64,000 bases of DNA from Daphnia carinata. Its lineage: Eukaryota > Arthropoda > Branchiopoda > Diplostraca > Daphniidae. The translations under genes and the position numbers were made by a program. The notes under the pieces were generated by a model. It searched no databases. It was not told the origin of the DNA and saw nothing but the letters and a program-made list of their open reading frames with translations. Position 1 is the first letter of the stretch; every line of letters starts with the position of its first letter. Where the stretch lies: contig NC_081337.1 in the NCBI RefSeq assembly GCF_022539665.2, positions 4,192,679 through 4,256,678 on the forward strand, given 5' to 3'. This document shows positions 38,401 to 46,128 of the stretch, piece by piece.

Positions 38401-40946
38401 ATTTAATTTAAGACAAAAAGAAAAAATCAAAAGGGAAACAACGTCGAAAATAACAAGCCAAAATTCAAAAGGAAGAGCGAACGTACGAATCGCTTGAAAT
38501 CACACACACACAGGCGGGGGAATCGTGACAAACCAAAAAAAAAAAATTGCAATAAGCTACGCGCTCTATTTTTAACTCCATTTTTTTTGTGTTTCTCTCA
38601 TTTCTTCCATCCTCTTTGTTATCTACAACCATGCGACCGTATCGATTCGATTGATCAACGACGCCAATTATGCGCGTACACGCATTTCTTTCTTTTAAAC
38701 GAAGAACACATTTTTGAAATGCAGACAAACAAAATTTCACGAACGCATCATCTTGTTTTGCTGCAAGACTACAGTAAGGGGGAGAGGGAGGGCGAATGAA
38801 AATACATTTTTTCCCGTAAAAAAAAAAAAAAAAAAAAAAAAAAGGGAGGACGAGGAAGAGCGGGGTGGAGAATCGGTGCGAATTGGACGCAACAAGCGAC
38901 GCCGACGGACGATGGGAGTTTATTTCTGTCCGGCGTCCGGTTCTATTTCCAGTCGGCGACATTGAGAGAGTGGCGTCTACATGTATACACAAGAAAATAC
39001 AGACACACACGCACGGGGATTGGGTACCCCACCTTGTCCAACCTTCCCACCCGCTCCCGTGAAAATAAGAAACGAAAAAGAAGTCGGTGTTTGTGTTCTA
39101 CTAGACGGGGCGAACGGTGGACGGATGTCTTAAAATAGAATCCAGTCGACACCACAAGGGAAAAGGAGGAAACCATCAAAGTTTGGAATATCCCCTTACC
39201 ACCCTCCACCCTTTTTTTTTTTTTTTTTTGCTTTGCTTTGCTTTACTTTACTTTACATGCGTTTTACATGCTGCTCAAAATATGTATCACCAATTTCTAA
39301 GTAAAAATGAATTTGCCTTTTTTTTCTTTTTTTTTTTTTAAGAATCCAATGCTATTTCGATCATTCCCACGTCGATTCGAAACACCGGAGAGACACGAAA
39401 TATAAAAAGGAACCAGAATAGGAAACAATGAAAATGTAAAAATAGAACTCGATGAGGCCATCCGCAAATTTCGTGAAGGTGAATCCAACAGGGATTGCAA
39501 ATCTTTTCAGGAAAACCCCATTAAAAAAAAAAAAATAAATGCAATTTATAGTAACAAAAAAAAAAATGGAAGGGCAAAAACAGGGCCCGATGTTTTCCTT
39601 TAAAAAAAAAACCTCTCAATTTTTACCGCAAATAGATTCGTTTCATCCGTTTAGCCCCTGATGACGGACTTTTTTTTCTCACTCGGCCATCAAGGAGAGT
39701 ATAGAGAGATACGAGTCGGCTTTTAAAAATAGCCGCCAAACTCTCCTGTGCCGTTAGAAGTTGTCTAGATGACGTTGACGACCTCCCAGTGGGATATTTC
39801 TTTTCTACCCATCTCTCTCTCAGCCGACCGACGACGACGCACAAGGGGGCCGCCGACTCCGCAAGGGCGTATTTGGCTCTCCATTTTTAAACCCCCAAAA
39901 GTCTTTTTATAAATCCACTAACCTATCTCCTTGTTATGTCTTTTCCTTTCGACCATAAATAGATTGCGTCCTTCTTTTTTTTTTTTTTTTTTTTCAACAC
40001 ACACACATCACTTTAAAAGCCCAACCTTTTTTTCCCTCTCCACCTTTCCCGCTCCCGCCCCTCATTTTTTTTTTTTAAATCTACACCGAATTATTGAGTT
40101 GCGTCAGACTGCGCAAGAATGCGTCCTTTTTCCCGAATAGCGTTCATTCCCGTTTGCTGGCCAATGGCCATCATTACCAAACGGCCAGCTTAATGCAATG
40201 ATTTCGTTCTATTTGACGTGGGGGGGAGGGGTAGGTAGGGTAGGCGCATATTAGCCTATGGAGATGGCCATTTCTAAATATAAAACTCGTGTGTGTGACC
40301 AAAACAACACAACTCTGCCTTTAGGTTTGTTATTTCCTTGAAAAAAAAAATGTTGACTTCTTTCCTACTATGTCAACAGATGGCCTTTCCTGCTTTGGAG
40401 AAAAATAAAAATGTTTTTTTTTTTTCTAAGATGGGGAGCCTCTTTTTTTTTTCCCCAAAAGAAATCAACAGCAAAAAAAAAAAAAATGCATAAAATACAC
40501 ATGGCAACAAAAGATTTTCTGGTCCCCCACCTCTTCTTACGTTGGGTGGGTGAGGGAGGGGGGAATGTTGGGAATGTCAATAAAACGTCGGGCAGCGAAA
40601 GGCGAGTCCGAGCTGTGCATAATGCATAGGCACATAGTACAGAGACCAAGTCGTTAAGTCGATAGACCCAATGCCCTTTCTTTTTTTAAAGTCAAGCCTA
40701 GATAAACACATACGTTTTATATGTGTATATATAAATATATGCCATATAGATATATGTGTACCGAAACATGGTTGTCGAGGCGAAAAACGATGGTATCGGT
40801 GCAACCTCGTGCGTTATCAGTTTGTTTACGGGATTTTTTTTTTTTTTTATAATATCCAACCGCACCCATGGTTAAGCCCCACGAAGGGCATTTCGATTCT
40901 CACGTCTCTCTATTTTTGGTCTTGGAACAATCGAAAACCTCTTAGA

Positions 40947-40979
<33 letters not shown>

Positions 40980-42015
40980 CACAAAAAGAAGAGGAAATTG
41001 ATCGCCAAATATTATGTTTTGCACAGACTTGCACCTTGGGAAGGTCATAAGTCAAGCTACTTCCATAACTAAAGACACTAGGTTAAAGATAAGACACGTT
41101 TTCAGCATGTGCCAAGAGTTGGCGAATGATGACAACGTTATTCGACTATACGATTCTCATTTTTAGACACACACACACACACACAAAAAAAAAAGCAGTT
41201 CGAGAAAATGAGAACAATTAAAAACAAGAAAAGTCTGAGCAAAAGAAGAAAAAGAAAAATGTGAATTTACCGTTGGATCGAGGCAATTGCTGTTCGGTCA
41301 TATCGTTCCAATGCCGGACGTGAAGTTTGTGTCCTGGCTGACGTACACGAGACGAACCCAACGAAGCCAATGCTAAAAAAGAAAAGAATAGGGGGGAAAA
41401 TGACACCTGTTTATCACGTTATTCTTACAGCAACAACAACAACAAACAATTGAAAAAGTAAAAATCATTATAAATTCACTATACGGGAGAAAGTACATCG
41501 TCGTGGAACTCGTTTTCACGGTTTATTTTCCACTAGAATCAACAACGACTTTCGAAAAGTGCAGTCATGTCGAACGCGCCCATACGGGAAATGCAACGAG
41601 ATGGTAGTTGGACTATTTTCTTTTGTACCTGAACATGTCTGTGCACTCATAACTTTTTTTTTTTTTTTTGCGTTCAAAAATCAAAACAAGATCAGCTTAT
41701 TGAACCTCTCATTTTCCTTTTTGTTTGAGTGATGGTCGACAAAACAAGCCGAGACTTACTGTATTTCCAGAAATTTTGTGATGAGTTTTCGACACATAAA
41801 CAAAACAATTCATGTCTAGGCAAGAAAAAGAAAAGGGAAGACCGAAGTTTTACCTCAATATCTTTTGGTTGTGTGGCCCGTGGGTATTCGTTGGGCTAAT
41901 TCGTAGTCGTCTGGTGATTCTCGAAAGAACTTTGTTCTGTGACTTAGCGACCTGGCACGACGGCCGACGACAGCGGTGGATGAACGGCTGCCATGAAATC
42001 GATCGCGATTGGCAT
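26091..42015 (-). CDS. HDAC4: Class IIa histone deacetylase, HDAC4/5/7/9 type
   Basis: Transcriptional co-repressor that shuttles between cytoplasm and nucleus. Exons in transcript order: 42015-41952 (tentative), 41372-41271, 34326-34127, 33436-33341, 33217-33071, 32434-32328, 32029-31791, 31557-31294, 31109-31012, 30916-30782, 30594-30193, 29049-28846, 28733-28484, 28397-27810, 27649-27486, 27313-27194, 27049-26927, 26853-26542, 26439-26249, 26145-26091. All join in frame to 1286 residues. N-terminus: Gln-rich coiled coil, then a MEF2-binding helix ([14 protein letters not shown]). Three 14-3-3 motifs follow: [32 protein letters not shown]. The C-terminal deacetylase domain has [19 protein letters not shown] and [16 protein letters not shown], carrying the zinc ligands and active-site histidines. 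The transition-state residue is Tyr (EGGYDL), where vertebrate class IIa enzymes have His. The linker carries a 17-residue Gly run, Ala and Asn runs and a Ser-rich tract. If the two 5' exons are wrong, translation could begin at the ATG at 34324 (1230 residues). The last 18 exons are firm. Confidence 0.93.
32906..32913. promoter_or_regulatory. Perfect CRE palindrome TGACGTCA
   Basis: Consensus CREB/ATF-type site in the HDAC4 intron between the exons at 32434 and 33071. One of four identical sites in this gene's 5' half. Binding is inferred from motif only. Confidence 0.4.
33803..33826. repeat. (CA)n microsatellite
   Basis: About twelve CA units in the HDAC4 intron between the exons at 33436 and 34127. 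A (TA)n run follows at about 34039-34058. Confidence 0.85.
35084..35091. promoter_or_regulatory. Perfect CRE palindrome TGACGTCA
   Basis: CREB/ATF-type consensus within the long HDAC4 5' intron. Confidence 0.4.
35380..35411. repeat. (GT)n microsatellite
   Basis: About sixteen GT units in the HDAC4 5' intron. Confidence 0.9.
36106..36141. repeat. (GT)n microsatellite, interrupted
   Basis: GT units with one CT interruption at about 36132, in the HDAC4 5' intron. Confidence 0.85.
36403..36410. promoter_or_regulatory. Perfect CRE palindrome TGACGTCA
   Basis: CREB/ATF-type consensus within the long HDAC4 5' intron, just before a poly(A) tract. Confidence 0.4.
37200..37360. other. GC-rich island with GC box, possible internal promoter
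   Basis: Roughly 160 bp that is GC-rich inside AT-rich intron. It contains CCCCGCCCC at 37296-37304, a GC box readable on the minus strand as GGGGCGGGG. A CTCF-like motif and a perfect CRE lie 130-330 bp to its right, that is, upstream for HDAC4. It could be an alternative HDAC4 promoter or untranslated first exon. No TATA box or coding similarity supports a separate gene. Confidence 0.3.
37478..37494 (-). promoter_or_regulatory. CTCF-like motif
   Basis: CAACGCCATCTAGCGAT; its reverse complement contains CGCTAGATGGCG, which fits the animal CTCF core (CCASYAGRKGGCR) with the central positions intact. Motif-only call. Confidence 0.3.
37530..37537. promoter_or_regulatory. Perfect CRE palindrome TGACGTCA
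   Basis: CREB/ATF-type consensus about 40 bp from a CTCF-like motif and near a GC-rich island in the HDAC4 5' intron. Confidence 0.4.
38057..38078. repeat. (GC)n palindrome, Z-DNA prone
   Basis: A perfect 22-bp palindrome made of nine GC units flanked by GG and CC. About 25 bp to its right is GACGTCACGTGG, an overlapping CRE-like and E-box (CACGTG) site. Confidence 0.8.
40946..40983. repeat. (CA)n microsatellite
   Basis: About nineteen CA units with one interruption, in the HDAC4 5' intron. Confidence 0.9.
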
Positions 42016-42841
42016 TCCTCTCGCGACCGAGGCCTCCTCGCTCACCGTAACGTTTTTATGTGCATATAATGTCTTCTATGTGTGTGTGTGTGTGTGTATC
42101 TATCGTATCGAGAGGAACACACACACACACGAAGTAATAGATGATTCTATTCGTCTTCAGAGAGATGAGAAAACGCACAAACACTAAGCCAAAAACAAGA
42201 CACAAAAAGTTGGTGGTTAGCGAAGGTGCTCCCTGAGCAACTGCAGCCACAAGATACGAACACTCACAAAAATGTGAAACACGATTTCGAAAAGAGGATT
42301 TGTTTCGTTGGTGCGAAAAACTGGCTGTTCCCACTCAGTCTATGGTTCTTTTCGTTCTCGACTCTCCACCTTGCGCGGAATAAGTAAATAACACAGAAAT
42401 GTACAGACAGTGTGCAAATAGCGAGCGTGTGTCACGTCGGATTTTTACTTCCTCGAGGACACGGGAAACGCCACCTAGCGGCACATTGTTAAAGCTCTCT
42501 ATGGCAGCAAGCAGACCCAAAAAAGCGAGAAACAGTTTTTCTGAAAATGCAAATATGTTTGCCTTATTTGTCTTTTCTGACAGTAGAAAATACTAGAACC
42601 AAGTAGTAAGTAGAACTTCGAAACAAATAAAAACAGTACAGCTGCTTGGCTAAGTTTTAGAATCACTGTATTTGTATCAAACAGAAACAGTTTCAAATAG
42701 ACATCGATGCACCGAATATTCCTGAGTCCGTTTTTACACAGAAACGAAAATAATAAACCCCACGACAGAAATCGTACAAAATGATGACGAATGAAACCGG
42801 AAATTATATACCAAACTAGAGACGTAAGCACATGAAAAAGT
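42016..42841. other. Probable HDAC4 promoter and upstream region
   Basis: Lies between the tentative first HDAC4 coding exon and the 3' end of the next minus-strand gene. It holds a (GT)n run (about 42079-42098), a (CA)n run (about 42117-42130) and a CTCF-like motif at 42469-42485. Open frames of about 60-110 codons on both strands show no family features. No TATA box was found near the HDAC4 start. Confidence 0.35.
42469..42485 (-). promoter_or_regulatory. CTCF-like motif
   Basis: ACGCCACCTAGCGGCAC; the reverse complement reads GTGCCGCTAGGTGGCGT and matches the CTCF consensus at nearly all core positions. It lies between the HDAC4 5' end and the next gene, a plausible boundary position. Confidence 0.35.
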
Positions 42842-43567
42842 CTAATGCTTTTTCAAAACTTTGACATTGAAGCCACGACGCCTTTTACCATGAAGTGAAA
42901 ACCGACTAGCTCGATGGTAGTTCTTCATAGCCTTACGCATGGCCTTTTTCAAAGAAGCATCGTGTTTGTCATCACGTAGAAAATCTCTTAAAACTAACGC
43001 CATGGCCTCCTGTTGCGCCAATTTTTCTGAAAGTTTTTTAGACAATTTCTTTGATCGCTTCTTCGAGCGTTTCTTCGAGCGTTTCTTTGATCGTTTCTTG
43101 GAGTGTTTTGTGTGCCGCTTAACTGGACTTCGTTGCCTTAAACTAATGCGAATCCGTATACTTTTGGGATTCGGATGGGTAGCCTCTTCATCTAGATAGT
43201 ACGGCCTATGGATGAATTCACCTAGTCGTTGGAATCGTCCATCATCCACGTCAAGATAATCGGTACTCACGATATTTGTTCTCCTGCTGTTCTTTTTTCC
43301 TCGCCATTGGCGGTGTCTCCACCATGGATGTCGTTGGTATTCACCCAACATCCATTGGCTTCGGAGACGTGCGAAATTTGTCGGCCTGTCAATGGCATCC
43401 TGTACGCCATAAGTTTCAACAACTTTACCGGCTTCCGTGCCAACTAATCCAGCGGAGAAAGACAGCCATTGACACAAGATAGCACCAATGATATAAATCT
43501 GCAAAAAATGAAAATAATAAATCATAAATTCGATAAACTATCTTACAGTTTTTCGACATACCTTCAT
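42842..43567 (-). CDS. Small secreted, highly basic protein with SKKR repeats
   Basis: Two exons: 43567-43562 codes only Met-Lys, then 43498-42842 after a 63-bp intron (43499-43561). Product 220 residues. The joined N-terminus MKIYIIGAILCQWLSFSAG is a typical signal peptide, so the protein should be secreted. The mature part has an aromatic and acidic middle (STDYLDVDDGRFQRL), then about eight near-perfect (S/H)KK(R/L) units, then a Lys/Arg-rich tail ending VLKKH. The Met-Lys first exon is common in arthropod secreted and cuticle genes. I recognise no domain. The charge pattern suggests a protein that binds anionic polymers or is cut at dibasic sites, which is inference only. A TATA box lies upstream. 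Confidence 0.75.
43026..43103 (-). repeat. 12-bp coding tandem repeat (Ser-Lys-Lys-Arg/Leu)
   Basis: About six to seven 12-bp units inside the basic secreted-protein gene. Units differ at synonymous sites, and the promoter-distal ones encode Leu or Glu changes. Confidence 0.85.
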
Positions 43568-43650
43568 CTTTGGTAGACGAACGACTTTCTTGATGGTGTT
43601 TGTTGGAGAGTCTAAGTCAAACTGCGAACTGTAAGTCGCTTTGGTCGAAG

Positions 43651-43658
43651 TTTTATAG
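43651..43658 (-). promoter_or_regulatory. TATA box of the basic secreted-protein gene
   Basis: Reads CTATAAAA on the minus strand, about 85 bp upstream of the start codon. GCAGTTTG, similar to the arthropod TCAGT initiator, lies about 30 bp downstream near 43620. Confidence 0.6.
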
Positions 43659-44120
43659 GTAAAACCTCGACGCGGTGGCTTACAGTTTTACGGTATAAGA
43701 TGACCCAATTCTAAAGAGATTTTCACCTTCTAATCTCTTAACCATTCGATAAATTTGAGTACGTTACTCGTTGCTTGTCAATTGGAAATTGCAGGATTAA
43801 AAATCTTGTTACGGTGACGGTAACAAGGCAGACTCAAGGTCAACTAGGATACCAAAATGTAATCTTGTGAGCCTCAATGCTAGATTAATACCTTCGATGA
43901 CTAAACAAGTCGTCCGGGTTTCGAACAGTTAAGCTAATGCTATTTGATCTTCACAAATTGCCAAAAAAACTGTAAAAAAACAAAACAAAACAAATGCAAA
44001 ACGTAATTTCAATTACCTTATTAACGGCAGTATAAGTATATTTTAGAAACCCATAATGGCATGTGGATTTTTTTTTTCCAATGAGCAATGACAATGAGAG
44101 ACAACAACTCGATCGATTCT
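43659..44120. other. Short intergenic region
   Basis: Between the TATA promoter of the basic secreted-protein gene and the 3' end of the ING gene. AT-rich; no gene or conserved element recognised. Confidence 0.6.
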
Positions 44121-45277
44121 TCACTTTTTTTTTCTATCTGCAGAACATTTTGGACAAAACCATTTGCCTTTTGGTTTGGTCGTGAGGCTGACACAAGCAA
44201 AATGAAACCATTCAATTGGGCACTAGAAACAAGTAAGAAACATTTAAAAACAAACATTATTCAAAATTGTGAATATTTTTACGTCAGGGTTGTCGCAACC
44301 AATCATCTCTCCGTACGAGACCTGATGACAAAGGCAGTAAGTAGGCTCATTCGGATCGACCGGCATGTCAAGAACATCTGCCGAATGTCCGATGGTAGTG
44401 AGTCCGAAACTGGCAGAGCTTTCCGGAGTGGTTGCAGCCGCAACGTTCTTTTTACTGGATTTCTTGCGTGCTGGGCCTTCTTCAACTATTCATATCAAGG
44501 TTGAAACCTTAAAAATATAAAAATTTCACAAGCTGTTTAAATTTATACCTTTCACTGGAACTTCACTGGCAGTACTGATATTTGTTTTATTTCCTTTTTT
44601 CTTCTTCTCCACTTTTTCAACCGATTTTTTCTTATCTTCTGCAGTAAAGCAAAAAAAAAAAAATGATAATAAATTTATGTTGTTAATTTGTACAAAGAAT
44701 ATTTTACTTTTGACGGCTGGTGGAGTATCTTCTTCTGCTGATAGTGTGGTAGCAGAAGATTTTTCTTTAATTTCTGTTTCAAACCTGGCCAAGTCTGAGT
44801 CCAGACGTCTGATGTGTTTATCAACCTATTTTCAAACATGCTACATGAATCACAATGCAAAAGCCATAAAAGATTGACAAAAAAAAAACAGCTTACCAGT
44901 TCATAAGTTTGAATTGCAAGCTGAACTTTGTCATCACCATATTCCTTTGCTTTATTAAAAAGCTTCTGAATTTTCTCCATCTGTTCTTTTCTCTTTTCTG
45001 GGCTGGTTTGGGAGACTACTTTCAAGTAGTCTTCTGCATGTGAATCAATCTCCTTCATTAGGGATTGTGCACGATTGTCCAGATCTCTCATGAGGGAAAA
45101 ATTTCTCTGGAGCTCAATAGGTAAAGACTCTAAACCTAAAATTTGAACCAATTAAATATTCAAAATGCTAGTCTGTTTCATTTCTATTTTTCTTGAGAAA
45201 CAGACAGTGGATTAAATTCTGATTAATCTTCAAGACTTACTGTCCAAATAGTGTTCAAGGTAAACTGCACTAGTCAT
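44121..45277 (-). CDS. ING5: Inhibitor of growth protein, ING4/ING5 type, PHD finger
   Basis: Chromatin reader expected to recruit HBO1/MOZ-type histone acetyltransferase complexes to H3K4me3. Exons in transcript order: 45277-45241, 45135-44897, 44825-44708, 44638-44549, 44485-44283 and 44222-44121. They total 789 bp, or 262 residues, close to the roughly 240-250 of ING4/5. The N-terminal ING coiled-coil region has [34 protein letters not shown] and [16 protein letters not shown] Lys-rich linker (about residues 130-180, KKKKGN and KKSSKKN) is the likely nuclear localisation signal. The C-terminal PHD finger (about residues 205-255) has [19 protein letters not shown], then IEWFHFACV and GKWFCPKC: the full Cys4-His-Cys3 set with the Trp that cages methyl-lysine. 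The wording PIEWF and [11 protein letters not shown] is nearer ING5 than ING4, but an arthropod gene may be co-orthologous to both. Confidence 0.95.
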
Positions 45278-46095
45278 TATTTATAATACGTTAATTAGTT
45301 AAGTTAGGCTTCCAATTTGACGTAAAGATATGAATGATCTTTATATGCTACTGTTGAAACTTTTGTCACTTGATTGTGTATTCCAGCTTTCCAGCCAGAC
45401 CAATTTCCCTCCGTAATAAACGTAAACAAAAAAGCGAAAAGGCTTTTGCGCAGGCGGCAACAGTGTTTTTGTTGATAGGAGGCCTCTTCTAACCAGTTCA
45501 TCGAGATAACTAACGATCCCGAGCCAATCGGGTGTTTTTTTACCAATTACGGTTCGTCTTTCGGGGCACCGGATCGGAGCTTTCGGTGCTCCAGGTGAAA
45601 CTTTTTCGCCCCGAACTCATTCGGGGTACGTGATCGGGGACACTACCAATGAATTTATGCGTGACAATTTATACTGATATCTATGCAAACGCACAATTGC
45701 TTACTGAAAACAGATTTTGTTATTGTTTGAAACAGTTGGTTTAAAAGGTTGAACTAAAAGTCGACGCCAAAATGCGCCTTTGATTGTACGTTAAGCACAA
45801 ACGAAGCGCCACTGGTGGCCGACCATGAAACTAGCACATTACAAACTTCCTTTTCCATTCGTCGTGTTCCAAGAAGAATCGACACAATAAAACAGTTTTA
45901 TTAAATTTTTTGAATGATTGTTAAATATGTTTTGGATGAACAATATGCGAAAAACATAGCTATATATCTTGAGTAATTGGACACCGTCAAAAACGATAAT
46001 GTTCAAAATTTGTTTTGTCAATAAATGGGAAAAAGTTTGGTTCTGAGTTGTCATGTGTGTGTGTAATGCATAAAGCCAATAACACATACACGTTG
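45278..46095. other. Divergent intergenic region, ING and mucin-like genes
   Basis: Promoter region of ING (minus) on the left and of the mucin-like gene (plus) on the right. It contains an 80-codon minus-strand frame at 45304-45546 without recognisable features and a cluster of GC-rich hairpins at 45518-45626. A CTCF-like half match (GCCACTGGTGGC) lies near 45810. Confidence 0.5.
45518..45626. repeat. Cluster of three GC-rich hairpins with a repeated core
   Basis: Three inverted repeats in about 110 bp: CCCGA/TCGGG (45518-45532, 5-bp stem), GGGGCACCG/CGGTGCTCC (45563-45592, 9-bp stem with one G-U) and CCCCGAA/TTCGGGG (45609-45626, perfect 7-bp stem, 4-nt loop). The core TTCGGGG..AC...GATCGG occurs twice, near 45560 and 45620. 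It stands out from the AT-rich surroundings. It could be a small mobile-element remnant or a structured regulatory element. Confidence 0.55.
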
Positions 46096-46101
46096 TATAA
46101 A
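46096..46101 (+). promoter_or_regulatory. TATA-like element before the mucin-like gene
   Basis: TATAAA only 33 bp before the chosen ATG at 46129. If used, transcription would start almost at the start codon and leave a very short leader, so it may not be the functional promoter. Confidence 0.3.
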
Positions 46102-46128
46102 CTCGAAAATTACTTGGTGTAAACGAAA

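Larger units (their letters stand above)
34327..41270 (-). other. Long 5' intron of HDAC4
   Basis: About 6.9 kb of intron if the upstream exon at 41271-41372 is right. The splice ends and phase fit: that exon ends with G, and the exon at 34326 begins with AT, together coding Asp. It contains many homopolymers and CA repeats, three perfect CREs, a CTCF-like site and a GC-rich island near 37.2 kb. Open frames inside it are short and low-complexity, and I support none as a gene. Confidence 0.6.

Noticed and set aside
41812-42069. 85-codon plus-strand frame opposite the HDAC4 5' exon
   Set aside because: No recognisable features; best explained as the shadow of the tentative HDAC4 first exon and flanking DNA.
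45304-45546. 80-codon minus-strand frame upstream of ING
   Set aside because: No family features and no consistent splice link to ING, whose start at 45277 is well supported. Left as intergenic.
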